64,000 nt of DNA from Sphingomonas sp. IC-56 (GCF_021043375.1 NZ_JAJNDV010000001.1:525156-589155), one strand, 5' to 3'; shown: positions 36,188 through 46,464, counted from the first letter of the stretch. Program-made: numbers and translations. The notes: a model not told the origin generated them from the sequence alone.

Positions 36188-39100
36188 TCAGTTCGGCTCG
36201 GCGATGATCAGATCGACCGTTCGCGCAGCCTCGCGCGATCGGGCGATCCACACGCGGAGCAGGGCAAGCAGCAAGTCGATATCGACGGGCTTGGCAATGT
36301 AATCGGAGGCGCCGGCGTCGAGGCACTTCTGACGGTCGCCCTTCATGGCCTTGGCCGTCACGGCGACGAGCGGCAAGTCGGCCAGCGCCGGGCGCTGACG
36401 GATTTGCTGCATCGTCTCGTACCCGTCCATCTCAGGCATCATGATGTCGATCAGGGCGATGTCGATTCCAGGCGTCTGTTCGAGGATCAGGATGCCGTCG
36501 CGGCCGCGTTCGGCGTGCGACACCTCTACCCCATAGCTCTCCAGCACGCTGGTGAGCGAGTAGATGTTGCGGATGTCGTCGTCGACGATCAGGATCTTGG
36601 CGCCGGCAAGCTCGGGCACGGCGTGGCTGACCTGGTGCAGGGCCTCGGCCTGTTCGGGGACAAGCTGCACGACCCGTGGCGCGGTGCGGACCTGTTCGGC
36701 CAGATCGCGGAAGACGGCGGCGAGCGCATCCTTGTCCGCGGGCTTCTCGGTCACGCCATCGGCGCCCAGATCGAGCGCCTTGGCCACCTTGTCCGCGCCG
36801 GAGATGACGTGGATCGGCACGTGCCGGGTCTGCGGGTCATGCTTGAGCAGATCGAGCAGCACGAAGCCGTCGATGTCGGAAAGGCCGAGATCGAGGGTGA
36901 TCGCATTCGGCTGAAGCTTGCGCACCAGCGCCAGCGTGCCGGCGCCGGCGGTCGACACGATCCCCTTCAGCCCGGCAGCGCGCGCAATATCGAGCAGGAT
37001 GGAGGCGAAGGTGGGATCGTCCTCCACGATCAGCACGAACGGATCCCCCTGAAGCGCGTCGCGATCGTCGGAGAGCTCGAATGCGGCGGGAAGCGCGGTC
37101 GGCACCATCGCCCCGCTATTGTCGTAGCGCGCGGTGGTGCCGATCTGCGGAACGCCCGCCGGGGCCACCGCCTGGAGCGGCACGAACAGCGTGAAGGTCG
37201 AGCCCTCACCCGGATTGGAGCGCACCTGGAGCTCGCCGCCGAGCAACCGCGCGATTTCGCGGCTGATCGACAGGCCCAGCCCCGTGCCGCCATATTTCCG
37301 GCTGGTGGTACCGTCGGCCTGCTGGAACGCCTCGAAGATCAGCTTCTGCTTGTCCTGCGGGATGCCGATGCCGGTGTCGGTGACGGCGATGGCGATCGCC
37401 CGGTCGGCATTGCGGAGCAGCGCATGGTTGGTGCTCCAGCCGCTCGCCACGGTGCGCACCGCCAGCGTGACCGACCCGCTCGCCGTGAACTTGAAGGCGT
37501 TGGAAAGCAGGTTGAGCACGACCTGTTGCAGGCGCTTTTCATCGGTGCGGATGGTGCCGGGCAGACCCGCGTCGAACTGGACGTTGAAGTCGAGATTCTT
37601 GTCGGCGGCCAGCTGGCGGAAGGTCCGCTCCATATGCTGCTTGAGCCCCGCCATCGGCATTTCGCCAAGCTCGATCGAAACCGTACCCGACTCGATCTTC
37701 GACAAGTCGAGAATGTCGTTTATGAGGTTGAGCAGATCCGATCCCGCGCCATTGATCGTGCGGGCGAACTCAACCTGCTTCTCGTTCAGATTGCCCTGTG
37801 GATTGTCCGACAGCAGCTTGGACAGGATCAGCAGCGAGTTGAGCGGGGTACGCAGCTCGTGGCTCATGTTCGCCAGGAACTCGGACTTGTACTTGGAGGT
37901 GAGCGCGAGCTGTTCGGCCTTTTCCTCCAGCGCGCGGCGGGCCATCTCGATTTCGAGATTCTTGGCCTCCACCTGGCGCTTCTCGTTTTCGAGCAGCTGC
38001 GCCTTTTCCTGCAGCTCCTCGTTGGTGTTGTGGAGCTCTTCCTGCTTGGTGGTCAGCTCGGTCTGGCGGGCCTGAAGCTCCTGGGTGAGCAGCTGCGACT
38101 GCTTGAGCAGCCCCTCGGTACGCATGGTGGCGGCGATCGTGTTGAGCACGATGCCGACCGATTCCATCAGCTGATCGAGGAAGCTCTGGTGCGTTTCGTT
38201 GAAGTCGTTGAAGGAGGCGAGCTCGATCACCGCCTTCACTTCATCCTCGAACAGCGCCGGCAGGATGGTGACGTTGGCCGGGGCGGCATGGCCCAGGCCC
38301 GAACCGATGCGCAGGAAGTCGCCGGGCACGTTTTCGAGCAGGATCGGCCTCTTGTCGGCGGCGGCCTGGCCGACCAGCCCTTCGCGAAGGGCGAACTTGG
38401 ACTTGAGCTGGTCCTTGCTCTCCGCGCCGTAGCTGGCGGCGAGCTGGAGCGTGGTCTCGTCGCCCTCACGCGCGGTGACGTAGAACACGCCATATTGCGC
38501 GTTCACCAGCGGCGCGAGCTCGGACATGATGAGGTTCGAGACGGTCGACAGATCGCGCTCGCCCTGGAGCATGCGGCTGAAGCGCGCCAGGTTGGTCTTG
38601 AGCCAATCCTGCTCCGCATTCTTCAAGGTCTGTTCCTTGAGGTTGCGGATCATCTCGTTGATGTTGTCCTTGAGCGCGGCCATTTCGCCCGAGGCTTCCA
38701 CCGCGATCGAGCGGGTAAGATCGCCCTTGGTGACGGCGGTCGCCACGTCGGCGATCGAGCGCACCTGGTTGGTCAGGTTGGCGGCGAGCTGGTTCACGTT
38801 GTCGGTAAGATCGCGCCACAGGCCGGCGGCGCCGGGCACGCGAGCCTGGCCGCCCAGCCGCCCCTCGATACCCACTTCGCGGGCCATGTTGGTCACCTGG
38901 TCGCCGAAGGTCGACAGCGTATCGATCATGAAGTTGATCGTTTCGGCCAGCGCGGCGATCTCGCCCTTGGCGTCCACGGTCAGCTTGCGCTTGAGGTTAC
39001 CCTGCGCCACCGCGGTCACCACGTCGGCGATGCCGCGCACCTGGTTGGTGAGGTTGGTCGCCATCAGGTTGACGTTGTCGGTCAGATCCTTCCAGGTACC

Positions 39101-41572
39101 GCCCACGCCCGGCACCTGCGCCTGGCCGCCGAGCTTACCCTCCGTGCCCACTTCGCGCGCCACGCGGGTCACTTCCGAGGCGAAGCCGTTCAGCTGGTCC
39201 ACCATCGTGTTGATGGTGTTCTTCAGCTCTAGGATCTCGCCCTTTACGTCCACGGTGATCTTCTTGGACAAGTCGCCCTTCGCCACCGCGGTCGTCACTT
39301 CGGCAATGTTGCGGACCTGACCGGTCAGGTTGGCCGCCATCAGGTTCACATTGTCGGTGAGATCCGCCCAGGTGCCGGCGACGCCGCGCACCTGCGCCTG
39401 ACCGCCCAGCTTACCCTCGGTACCCACTTCGCGGGCCACGCGAGTCACTTCCGACGCGAAGCCGTTCAGCTGATCCACCATCGTGTTGATGGTGTTCTTG
39501 AGCTCCAGGATTTCGCCCTTCACGTCCACGGTGATCTTCTTGGACAAGTCGCCCTTTGCCACCGCGGTCGTCACTTCGGCGATGTTACGCACTTGGCCGG
39601 TAAGGTTCGCGGCCATCGCGTTCACATTGTCGGTCAGATCCTTCCACGTGCCGCCGACGCCGGGCACTTGCGCCTGGCCGCCTAGCTTTCCGTCCGAACC
39701 CACTTCGCGGGCCACGCGGGTCACTTCCGAGGCGAAGCCGTTGAGCTGATCCACCATCACGTTGATGGTGTTCTTCAGCTCCAGAATCTCGCCCTTCACG
39801 TCCACCGTGATCTTCTTGGACAAGTCGCCCCGCGCCACGGCGGTGGTCACCTCGGCGATGTTGCGAACCTGGCCGGTGAGGTTGCCGGCCATCAGGTTCA
39901 CATTGTCGGTCAGATCCTTCCACGTGCCGGCGACGCCCTCCACCTGGGCCTGGCCGCCGAGCTTGCCTTCGGAGCCCACTTCGCGGGCCACGCGGGTCAC
40001 TTCCGAGGCGAAGCCGTTCAACTGGTCCACCATCACGTTGATGGTGTTCTTCAGCTCCAGGATCTCGCCGCGCACTTCCACGGTGATCTTCTTGGAAAGA
40101 TCGCCCTTGGCGACGGCGGTGGTCACGTCGGCGATGTTACGCACCTGGCCGGTGAGGTTCGCGGCCATCAGGTTGACGTTGTCGGTCAGATCCTTCCAGG
40201 TGCCGGCGACGCCGGGCACCTGCGCCTGGCCGCCGAGCTTGCCCTCGGTACCCACTTCACGCGCCACGCGCGTCACTTCCGACGCGAAGCCGTTGAGCTG
40301 ATCCACCATCACGTTGATGGTGTTCTTCAGCTCCAGGATCTCGCCCTTCACGTCCACCGTGATTTTCTTGGAAAGATCGCCCGAGGCCACGGCGGTGGTC
40401 ACTTCGGCGATGTTACGCACCTGGCCGGTCAGATTGTCCGCCATCAGGTTCACGTTGTCGGTCAGATCCTTCCACGTGCCGGCGACGCCGGGCACCTGCG
40501 CCTGACCACCCAGCTTGCCCTCGGTACCCACTTCGCGCGCCACGCGGGTCACTTCCGAGGCGAAGCCGTTCAGCTGATCCACCATCACGTTGATGGTGTT
40601 CTTCAGCTCCAGGATCTCGCCCTTCACGTCCACCGTGATCTTCTTGGACAAATCGCCCGACGCCACGGCGGTGGTCACTTCGGCGATGTTGCGGACCTGG
40701 CCGGTCAGATTGTCGGCCATCAGGTTCACATTGTCGGTCAGATCCTTCCAGGTGCCGGCGACGCCTTCCACGCGCGCCTGGCCGCCCAGCTTGCCCTCGG
40801 TACCCACTTCGCGGGCCACGCGGGTCACTTCCGAGGCGAAGGAGTTGAGCTGGTCCACCATGGTGTTGATGGTGTTCTTGAGCTCCAGGATCTCGCCCTT
40901 CACTTCCACGGTGATCTTCTTGGACAAGTCGCCCGAGGCCACGGCGGTGGTCACTTCGGCGATGTTGCGGACCTGCCCCGTCAGGTTGGTCGCCATCGCG
41001 TTGACGTTGTCGGTCAGATCCTTCCAGGTGCCGGCGACGCCCTTCACGGTCGCCTGGCCGCCCAGCTTGCCCTCGGTACCCACTTCGCGCGCCACGCGGG
41101 TCACTTCCGACGCGAAGGAGGCGAGCTGCTCGACCATGGTGTTCACCACCTTGCCGATGCGCAGGAACTCGCCGCGCAGCGGCCGGCCGTCGATCTCGAC
41201 GGTCATCGACTGCGACAGGTCGCCCTTCGCCACCGCGCCGATCACGCGGCTGACTTCTGCGGTCGGCTGGACCATGTCGTCGATCAGTTCATTCACGGCG
41301 CGCAGCTTGGTCTCCCAGCCGCCGGTCGCGCCACGAACATGGCCGCGCTGGGTGATCTTGCCTTCCTTGCCGACCACGCGCGACAGCCGGTCGAACTCGT
41401 CGGTCATGTCGTTTTCAAGCGTCACGACTTCGTTGAACAGCGCCGCGATCTCGCCATCCACGCCGGGCAGATCTTCAGGAAGACGCACCGAGAAGTCGCC
41501 GCGCCGCAAGCTGCGAAGCGCGGCCACGAGCTGACGGCGATCAAGTGCGTCCCGGGCCGGTTCAACGTTCAC
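36188..41572 (-). CDS. Giant soluble poly-HAMP hybrid histidine kinase (Nik1-like)
   Basis: A 1794-residue cytoplasmic kinase. After a short N-terminus, 92-residue HAMP-type units run from about residue 105 to 990: one divergent unit, seven near-identical units (197-840), then two divergent ones. A GAF-like domain (about 1005-1150), a long coiled coil (1155-1225), HisKA with His1238 ([11 protein letters not shown]), HATPase ([18 protein letters not shown]), and two receivers (Asp in [12 protein letters not shown] and [12 protein letters not shown]) follow. No transmembrane helix. The layout is that of fungal group III kinases (Nik1/Os-1), which sense osmotic stress; some bacteria carry relatives. 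Signal here unknown. Confidence 0.92.
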   Translation of the reverse strand: MNVEPARDALDRRQLVAALRSLRRGDFSVRLPEDLPGVDGEIAALFNEVVTLENDMTDEFDRLSRVVGKEGKITQRGHVRGATGGWETKLRAVNELIDDMVQPTAEVSRVIGAVAKGDLSQSMTVEIDGRPLRGEFLRIGKVVNTMVEQLASFASEVTRVAREVGTEGKLGGQATVKGVAGTWKDLTDNVNAMATNLTGQVRNIAEVTTAVASGDLSKKITVEVKGEILELKNTINTMVDQLNSFASEVTRVAREVGTEGKLGGQARVEGVAGTWKDLTDNVNLMADNLTGQVRNIAEVTTAVASGDLSKKITVDVKGEILELKNTINVMVDQLNGFASEVTRVAREVGTEGKLGGQAQVPGVAGTWKDLTDNVNLMADNLTGQVRNIAEVTTAVASGDLSKKITVDVKGEILELKNTINVMVDQLNGFASEVTRVAREVGTEGKLGGQAQVPGVAGTWKDLTDNVNLMAANLTGQVRNIADVTTAVAKGDLSKKITVEVRGEILELKNTINVMVDQLNGFASEVTRVAREVGSEGKLGGQAQVEGVAGTWKDLTDNVNLMAGNLTGQVRNIAEVTTAVARGDLSKKITVDVKGEILELKNTINVMVDQLNGFASEVTRVAREVGSDGKLGGQAQVPGVGGTWKDLTDNVNAMAANLTGQVRNIAEVTTAVAKGDLSKKITVDVKGEILELKNTINTMVDQLNGFASEVTRVAREVGTEGKLGGQAQVRGVAGTWADLTDNVNLMAANLTGQVRNIAEVTTAVAKGDLSKKITVDVKGEILELKNTINTMVDQLNGFASEVTRVAREVGTEGKLGGQAQVPGVGGTWKDLTDNVNLMATNLTNQVRGIADVVTAVAQGNLKRKLTVDAKGEIAALAETINFMIDTLSTFGDQVTNMAREVGIEGRLGGQARVPGAAGLWRDLTDNVNQLAANLTNQVRSIADVATAVTKGDLTRSIAVEASGEMAALKDNINEMIRNLKEQTLKNAEQDWLKTNLARFSRMLQGERDLSTVSNLIMSELAPLVNAQYGVFYVTAREGDETTLQLAASYGAESKDQLKSKFALREGLVGQAAADKRPILLENVPGDFLRIGSGLGHAAPANVTILPALFEDEVKAVIELASFNDFNETHQSFLDQLMESVGIVLNTIAATMRTEGLLKQSQLLTQELQARQTELTTKQEELHNTNEELQEKAQLLENEKRQVEAKNLEIEMARRALEEKAEQLALTSKYKSEFLANMSHELRTPLNSLLILSKLLSDNPQGNLNEKQVEFARTINGAGSDLLNLINDILDLSKIESGTVSIELGEMPMAGLKQHMERTFRQLAADKNLDFNVQFDAGLPGTIRTDEKRLQQVVLNLLSNAFKFTASGSVTLAVRTVASGWSTNHALLRNADRAIAIAVTDTGIGIPQDKQKLIFEAFQQADGTTSRKYGGTGLGLSISREIARLLGGELQVRSNPGEGSTFTLFVPLQAVAPAGVPQIGTTARYDNSGAMVPTALPAAFELSDDRDALQGDPFVLIVEDDPTFASILLDIARAAGLKGIVSTAGAGTLALVRKLQPNAITLDLGLSDIDGFVLLDLLKHDPQTRHVPIHVISGADKVAKALDLGADGVTEKPADKDALAAVFRDLAEQVRTAPRVVQLVPEQAEALHQVSHAVPELAGAKILIVDDDIRNIYSLTSVLESYGVEVSHAERGRDGILILEQTPGIDIALIDIMMPEMDGYETMQQIRQRPALADLPLVAVTAKAMKGDRQKCLDAGASDYIAKPVDIDLLLALLRVWIARSREAARTVDLIIAEPN
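39053..40984 (-). repeat. Seven tandem 276-bp coding repeats (HAMP units)
   Basis: Seven consecutive 276-base units inside the giant kinase gene, encoding residues 197-840. They differ at only a few codons each, such as ASGDL/AKGDL/ARGDL and QAQVPG/QAQVEG/QARVEG. Long identical blocks at DNA level make recombination between units likely. Divergent units continue on both sides (40985-41260 and 38501-39052). Confidence 0.9.
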
Positions 41573-41764
41573 GAATCACTCTCCATTGCGGCTCGGGTTG
41601 TTCAGAGGCGATCCATGGCCCCTGCCCCAAGCAGGAATATATAGCAGGCCCTTGAATTTAGGGGAAGTGAACGACGGTTTGACCTGAAAAGGTTGCAGCA
41701 TCGACGGCAGGCGCTAGGAACCTCCCGGGGACGGGGGAGATCGTGGTGGGAGACGGCCCGAGGC

Positions 41765-42136
41765 ATGCCGGCCAAGCAAGAAGTTTCCAGTTTCATCCGA
41801 TCCACCTTTCGCTCGGTGTGGTCGCTGGAGTTGCTGTGTTTCCTTCGGAAGCACCAGGACCGCGCCTGGCGATTTGCCGAACTGGTCGTCGCGATGCGTA
41901 GCAGCGACCTCGTCGTATCGCAGAGTGCGGACGCGCTCGTTGCGGCTGGACTGCTGGTCCGGGAAACGCCCGACGCCATCCGTTATTGCCCCGTAAACGA
42001 GCAGGTGGACCGCCTCGCCACCGCTGCCGAAGAACTCTACGCGCAGCGCCCGGACTCGGTGCGCCGCATGATCGTGTCCGCCGGATCGTCCTCGGTCAGC
42101 CAGTTCGCCGACGCCTTCAAGCTGCGGAGGGATTGA
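41765..42136 (+). CDS. Hypothetical winged-helix-like protein
   Basis: A 123-residue soluble protein. I do not recognise a named family. SVWSLELLCFLRKHQDRAWRFAELVVAMRSSDLVVSQSADALVAAGLLVRE has the helix pattern and terminal wing of a small winged helix domain, followed by an arginine-rich tail. A DNA-binding or kinase-partner role is possible. It is divergent from the giant kinase gene and lies upstream of two small membrane protein genes with 2-base spacing. ATG 41765 is used; no strong ribosome site is seen. Confidence 0.65.
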   Translation: MPAKQEVSSFIRSTFRSVWSLELLCFLRKHQDRAWRFAELVVAMRSSDLVVSQSADALVAAGLLVRETPDAIRYCPVNEQVDRLATAAEELYAQRPDSVRRMIVSAGSSSVSQFADAFKLRRD

Positions 42137-42138
42137 GC

Positions 42139-42417
42139 ATGGCCACGATCTTCCCGGCCGTGGTCTATCTGCTCTGTTTCGCCACCAGTGCGCTGTGCGC
42201 CGTGCTGCTTGGCCGCAGCTACCGCGTCAGCGGCGCGCGGCTGCTGCTCTGGAGCACCGCCTGTTTCGCGCTGCTGGCGGTCAACAACCTGTTCCTGGTC
42301 ATCGACATGCTGCTGATCGCCTGGATCGACTTCCGGCTCGTGCGCCTGCTGCTGTCGCTGGCGGCGGTTGCGGTCCTGTTGTTCGGCTTCATCTGGGATC
42401 TGGAGGACGACGCGTGA
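42139..42417 (+). CDS. DUF5985-like small membrane protein 1
   Basis: A 92-residue protein with three hydrophobic segments (about 4-22, 32-56 and 62-84) and an acidic end (DLEDDA). It resembles the DUF5985 group of unknown function. GGAGGG at 42126-42131 stands before the ATG, and its stop overlaps the next start by GTGA. A membrane partner for the adjacent soluble kinases is a possible role. Confidence 0.7.
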   Translation: MATIFPAVVYLLCFATSALCAVLLGRSYRVSGARLLLWSTACFALLAVNNLFLVIDMLLIAWIDFRLVRLLLSLAAVAVLLFGFIWDLEDDA

Positions 42418-42671
42418 TCCTGGCCAACATCCTCGCCGGAATGGTGACGGCCGGGTTCGCCATCGCCGCGCTGTTCTTCCTGCGCTTCTGGCGCGACACG
42501 CGCGACGGGCTGTTTCTGTGTTTCGCGGCGGCGTTCCTGCTCCTGGGCATCAGCCAGCTGGTCCTGTCGCTCGAAAGCGTGTCCGACGAGTATCGCGCCT
42601 GGGTATATCTGGGCCGCCTCGCCGCCTTCCTGCTGATCGTCGTCGGCATCCTGCGGAAGAACCGCCGGTAA
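42414..42671 (+). CDS. DUF5985-like small membrane protein 2
   Basis: An 85-residue protein with about three hydrophobic segments: ILANILAGMVTAGFAIAAL, LFLCFAAAFLLLGISQLVL and VYLGRLAAFLLIVVGIL. The FFLRFWRDTRDGLFLCFAAAF stretch is typical of DUF5985. GTG 42414 overlaps the stop of the first copy. The pair probably forms one membrane unit, function unknown. Confidence 0.75.
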   Translation: MILANILAGMVTAGFAIAALFFLRFWRDTRDGLFLCFAAAFLLLGISQLVLSLESVSDEYRAWVYLGRLAAFLLIVVGILRKNRR

Positions 42672-42686
42672 CCGCAGCGCCGGGGT

Positions 42687-42947
42687 TCAGCCCTGCGTTT
42701 CGGTGAGTTCGACCACTTCGAAATCGAACCGCTCCCAGGCCCGCTGACGGGCGGCCTCGCCGGTCGCCGCCTTCTTGCCCAGCGCTTCCTTCAGCGACTT
42801 GGCATGCCCCCAGAACACTTCGGTCTTGCCGTTGCTGAGATACGCGACGATCCGCCAATAGTGCGTAAAGGGCGCGGAGGTCGGTCCGATCGTCTTCACA
42901 TAGCCATCGGGCATGGTCGCGGTCAGGTAACGCTTCTTCTTAGCCAT
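42687..42947 (-). CDS. Small conserved hypothetical protein
   Basis: An 86-residue soluble basic protein (MAKKKRYLTATMPDGYVKTI... VFWGHAKSLKEALGKKA). It resembles small alphaproteobacterial proteins of the DUF4170 type, which have no known function; the match is from memory and not firm. ATG 42947 is chosen because the conserved-looking part begins there; a longer reading adds 31 residues. It faces the DUF5985 pair. Confidence 0.65.
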   Translation of the reverse strand: MAKKKRYLTATMPDGYVKTIGPTSAPFTHYWRIVAYLSNGKTEVFWGHAKSLKEALGKKAATGEAARQRAWERFDFEVVELTETQG

Positions 42948-43057
42948 GCCGCGCTCGATAGCGCCTCCGCACGCGAAATGCATCGCGGCGCGATCGGGCC
43001 CTGCGGAACAACCAGGTTCCTCACCCGTAGAGCCCCGCATCTGACCAAGAGGTGGAT

Positions 43058-43501
43058 ATGGCGCAAGGCACCCGTTTGAATGGTCGTGACTGGCTGGCGA
43101 TAGCCGGGCACCCGATCTACACCGCCCTGCTGCCGATCCCCATAGTGTGCTTCATCGGCGCGCTGATCACGGACATCGCTTATACGGGCTCGCCCGAGAT
43201 GATGTGGATCGACTTCTCGAGCTGGCTGCTTCTTGCCGGGCTCATCGGCGGCGGCTTTGCCGGCGTGATCCTGATCCTGGAGCTTTTCCGCGCCGGGCGC
43301 GGGCGCAGCCGAGCCCTCCTGCTCCACTTCATTTTGCTGCTCGCCGCCTGGGTGGTCGAGGTCTTCAATTCCTTCATCCATGCCCGCGACGGCTGGACCG
43401 CCGTGGTTCCGACGGGGCTGACGCTGTCGATCATCGCGGTGGTGCTCAGCCTGCTCGCCGGATGGTTCTGGCAAACGGCCAATCGGGGAGATCGGCGATG
43501 A
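43058..43501 (+). CDS. DUF2231-like membrane protein
   Basis: A 147-residue inner-membrane protein with four hydrophobic helices: the GHPIYTALLPIPIVCFIGALITDI start, then WLLLAGLIGGGFAGVILILEL, LLLHFILLLAAWVVEVF and LTLSIIAVVLSLLAGWFW. The GHP-P-P start is typical of DUF2231. ATG 43058 has AAGAGG at 43047-43052. The stop overlaps the next gene by ATGA. DUF2231 genes often sit with sorbosone-dehydrogenase-like genes, as here. Confidence 0.82.
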   Translation: MAQGTRLNGRDWLAIAGHPIYTALLPIPIVCFIGALITDIAYTGSPEMMWIDFSSWLLLAGLIGGGFAGVILILELFRAGRGRSRALLLHFILLLAAWVVEVFNSFIHARDGWTAVVPTGLTLSIIAVVLSLLAGWFWQTANRGDRR

Positions 43502-44820
43502 ACATTCGGATCGCCGCCGCCTTCGCGTTCCTGCCGCTCGCCGCCTGTGGCGGCGGCGACACGTTCGATGAAGCCAAGCAATATGGGGCGACGCCCCTGC
43601 TTCCCGAGCCGCATGAGCAACTGATCGCCGATGTCGGCGTCTATGAAACCGTCGGCTGGAAATCTGGAGAGACGCCCAGCGTCCCCGCCGGCTTCAGTAT
43701 CGAAGCGATCGCCACCGGCTTGTCCAACCCGCGGAACATCCTCCCATTGCCCAACGGCGACGTTCTGGTGGTGGAATCCAGGAACGAGAACAGCGAGCCC
43801 GTTCAGCGGCCCAAGGATCCGATCCGCGACTGGGTCATGGCGCGCGCGCACGGCCAGTCCAAGAGCGGCCAGGCACCGGGCCCGAGCAACCGCATCACGC
43901 TGATCCGCGACGCCAATGGCGATGGCCGCCCAGACGGTCGCTCCGTGCTGATCGATCGCCTGAACGCGCCGTTCGGCATCACCATGATCGGCAACGCCTT
44001 GTACGTCGCCAATACCGACGCGATCGTGCGCTACCCCTTCACGCCGGGCGAAACCCGGATCACCGCGCCGGCGGTGAAGGTAGTCGACCTGCCCGCCGGC
44101 CCGATCAATCACCACTGGACCAAGAGCCTGGCCGCCAGTCCCGACGGCACGCGGCTTTATGTCAGCGTCGGCTCGAACAGCAACGCAATGGAGCGTGGTG
44201 TAGAGGCCGAGAAGAACCGCGCCGCGATCCTGGAAGTCGATCCGGCTACCGGCCTGTCGAAGGTTTTCGCCAGCGGACTGCGCAACCCCAACGGCCTGAC
44301 CTTCTACCCCGGCACCAACACCCTTTGGGCCGTGATCAACGAGCGTGACGAATTGGGCCCGAACCTGGTGCCGGATTACATGACGTCGGTCCGACCGGGC
44401 GCATTCTATGGCTGGCCGTACAGCTATTACGGTCAGCACGTCGATCCGCGGGTGCGCCCGCAGCGGCCAGACCTGGTGGCACGCGCGATTGCCCCCGATT
44501 ATGCGCTCGGCTCGCACGTCGCAGCACTCGGCCTCACCTTCTACACCGGGCAGACCTTCCCTGCGCAGTTCCGCGGCGGTGCCTTTGTCGGCGAACATGG
44601 CAGCTGGAACCGCAGCGAGCCGCACGGCTACAAGGTCGCCTTCATCCCCTTCCGCGGCGCCCGCCCCGCCGGCAACCCGGTCGACTTCGTCAGGGGCTTC
44701 CTGAAGGATGGCAAGGCACGAGGCCGGCCGGTCTCGGTCGCGGTTGACCGGGCCGGACAACTGCTCGTCGCCGACGATGTCGGCAACACGGTATGGCGGG
44801 TGCGCTACACCGGCAGCTGA
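43498..44820 (+). CDS. Sorbosone dehydrogenase-like lipoprotein
   Basis: A 440-residue exported protein with a lipoprotein signal (LPLAACGGG, Cys17 modified). The mature part is a PQQ-type sugar dehydrogenase propeller: LPNGDVLVVES, YVANTDAIVRYPF, SGLRNPNGLTFYPG, EHGSWNRSEPHGYKV, LLVADDVGNTVW. It is clearly the same family as the protein at 1722, with shared motifs along the whole length. It is coupled to the DUF2231-like gene by ATGA. Substrate unknown. Confidence 0.88.
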   Translation: MNIRIAAAFAFLPLAACGGGDTFDEAKQYGATPLLPEPHEQLIADVGVYETVGWKSGETPSVPAGFSIEAIATGLSNPRNILPLPNGDVLVVESRNENSEPVQRPKDPIRDWVMARAHGQSKSGQAPGPSNRITLIRDANGDGRPDGRSVLIDRLNAPFGITMIGNALYVANTDAIVRYPFTPGETRITAPAVKVVDLPAGPINHHWTKSLAASPDGTRLYVSVGSNSNAMERGVEAEKNRAAILEVDPATGLSKVFASGLRNPNGLTFYPGTNTLWAVINERDELGPNLVPDYMTSVRPGAFYGWPYSYYGQHVDPRVRPQRPDLVARAIAPDYALGSHVAALGLTFYTGQTFPAQFRGGAFVGEHGSWNRSEPHGYKVAFIPFRGARPAGNPVDFVRGFLKDGKARGRPVSVAVDRAGQLLVADDVGNTVWRVRYTGS

Positions 44821-44831
44821 GCCCTAAGTTT

Positions 44832-44852
44832 CCCCTCCCTGGAAGGGAGGGG
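44832..44852. terminator. Hairpin between convergent genes
   Basis: CCCCTCCCT at 44832-44840 pairs with AGGGAGGGG at 44844-44852 around a 3-base loop. It lies between the ends of the sorbosone-dehydrogenase-like and M48 genes and may stop transcription both ways. Its CCCCTCCC core resembles the repeat at 55281, so it may be a single unit of a dispersed palindrome. Confidence 0.6.
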
Positions 44853-44911
44853 TGCTCTCGAAGCTCAACATCAATACAGTTCGGAAGGAAAGCGGCGGGC
44901 CGCGTTCGGGT

Positions 44912-46369
44912 TCACCGCGCGTCCCGGTAGGTCACGATCTTCACCAACTCGCCCGCGCTTGGCGGCCGGCCACCGTCACGGCCGTTCAACAGCTCGAACA
45001 GCGCGCGAGGCGCGGGGTCAGCCATGCGCCGCACCAGCGTGTCGGGCGTGTCGCCTGCCCCCACACGCACCGCGCGGATGACTCTCGGCCGCAGAGTCGC
45101 CGCCTCCTGTGCCGTCAGCCGGCGGAAGGACTGGAACAGCGCCGTGACCGCCGCCGCCTGCGGATCCCCGGGCGGTGACACGATGATGAAGTGATAGGCT
45201 TCCCCGCCGCCACCGTCATAGGCGGCAATGGACAGCGGAATGCTCCCGTCGCGCACGGCCACTCGCATCTCCAACAGGATCGCCGGCAATCCGTTGATCC
45301 GAGTGGCGGCTGCCCGTTCTACCTGCGCCGGTGTATCGCCCAGCACCTTGCCGGCCAGCGCCTCGGCATAGGCCTTCAGTCCGCCCGCCGGGATCGCGCC
45401 CCCACCGAACTCGCCGGACAGCCCCTGCGGACCGTTGAGCCCGACTGCCTGGGGGCTGTTGGTGAGCGAGAACCCGCTCGGCGCCTCGAACCCGATCCGC
45501 ATCATCGGATGGGCGAAGCGCCGGCCGATGACAAAGCCTTGTTCGGGATCATCGCCATACAGCAGCCCGTCCACCCGGGCGAGAAAGGCATCCGCATTCT
45601 CGGGCAGCGCGTCGTCCTTCAGGCCCGTCTTGCGCGCAGTCTCGCGCGCCCGCTCGATCCGGTTCTCCGTCAGCGGGTGGCTCAGTGCCCATTCGGGTAT
45701 GCTGCGCGCGGCGTCGCGGCCGTTGGTGGCTTGCATGAACCGCTCCTGCCGCTGAAGATCGGCGAGCATCTCGGCGGCGGCATACACATCATAGCCGGCA
45801 GCGCGCAGATAGCCGACGCCCAGATCGTCGGCCTGATATTCCTGGCGCCGCGAATAGCGCAGTCCAAAATATTGGGCCGCCTGCCCGGCCAGCTGGGTCA
45901 GCCGCTCCGAGCCGGTCAGGCTGACCGCGATCACGCCCAGCTTGCGCCACACCGAACGCTGTTCCTGCCGCTGCGAATGCTCGGCCACGATATGCCCCAC
46001 TTCATGCCCCAGCACGGAGGCAAGCTCCGCCTCGCTGGTGACCACCGCCATCAGCCCGCGCGTGAGATAGATGTAGCACCCTGGCACCGCGAAGGCGTTG
46101 ACGACATCGCTGTTGACGAGCGTGAAGGTGCATTCACCGTCCAGCTGCGCAGCGTGCGCGATCCGCTCGCCGACCGAGCGCACATATTGCGCCTGCGACC
46201 CTGAATAGGCGCCGCCGAACTCCGCCAGCAGCTGCGGATGATGTTCCGCGCCATAGTCGCGGTCTTCCTGCGTGATCTCCGGCGCAGGCTGCGCGGGCTC
46301 GCCGCTTCCGCACGCCGCGAGCAGGCACGCGGCCGGCAACGCCGCCCATGCGAGGAACCGTCGCGTCAC
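44912..46369 (-). CDS. M48 family metalloprotease lipoprotein
   Basis: A 485-residue exported protease. The signal peptide ends in a lipobox (AACLLAACGSG). The zinc motif HEVGHIVAEH is followed by the third ligand in YQADDLGVGYL, as in BepA/YfgC-type enzymes that police outer-membrane protein assembly. The C-terminal half is not TPR-like but a beta-rich domain. GTG 46369 is preferred because it overlaps the stop of the small membrane gene upstream (GTGA); a GTG six codons earlier is in frame but has no ribosome site. Confidence 0.85.
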   Translation of the reverse strand: MTRRFLAWAALPAACLLAACGSGEPAQPAPEITQEDRDYGAEHHPQLLAEFGGAYSGSQAQYVRSVGERIAHAAQLDGECTFTLVNSDVVNAFAVPGCYIYLTRGLMAVVTSEAELASVLGHEVGHIVAEHSQRQEQRSVWRKLGVIAVSLTGSERLTQLAGQAAQYFGLRYSRRQEYQADDLGVGYLRAAGYDVYAAAEMLADLQRQERFMQATNGRDAARSIPEWALSHPLTENRIERARETARKTGLKDDALPENADAFLARVDGLLYGDDPEQGFVIGRRFAHPMMRIGFEAPSGFSLTNSPQAVGLNGPQGLSGEFGGGAIPAGGLKAYAEALAGKVLGDTPAQVERAAATRINGLPAILLEMRVAVRDGSIPLSIAAYDGGGGEAYHFIIVSPPGDPQAAAVTALFQSFRRLTAQEAATLRPRVIRAVRVGAGDTPDTLVRRMADPAPRALFELLNGRDGGRPPSAGELVKIVTYRDAR

Positions 46370-46464
46370 AGCCACCCGAGCAGCCACAGCAACAGCAATG
46401 TCAGCCCCAGCGATACTGCGATGGACCCGGCACAGCCCAGCCTGCGCGAGAAGAAAAAGAACAT
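46366..46464 (-). CDS. 32-residue single-span membrane peptide
   Basis: A short gene not easily found by length filters. It encodes 32 residues: MFFFFSRRLGCAGS, then a hydrophobic leucine-rich stretch ending LLLLWLLGWL, giving a positively charged N-terminus and one membrane helix. AGGAGA stands five bases before its ATG at 46464. Its stop overlaps the GTG start of the M48 protease gene, so the protease may be translated by coupling to it. Function unknown; it could be a protease partner or a translation leader. Confidence 0.65.
   Translation of the reverse strand: MFFFFSRRLGCAGSIAVSLGLTLLLLWLLGWL

Noticed and set aside
34627..39232. Long plus-strand frames opposite the two kinases
   Set aside because: Shadows of kinase genes with complete catalytic motifs; their repeats merely mirror the HAMP array.
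38501..41260. Regular repeats that might be taken for CRISPR or satellite DNA
   Set aside because: Period is 276 bases, in frame, with no unique spacers; they encode HAMP-type protein units.
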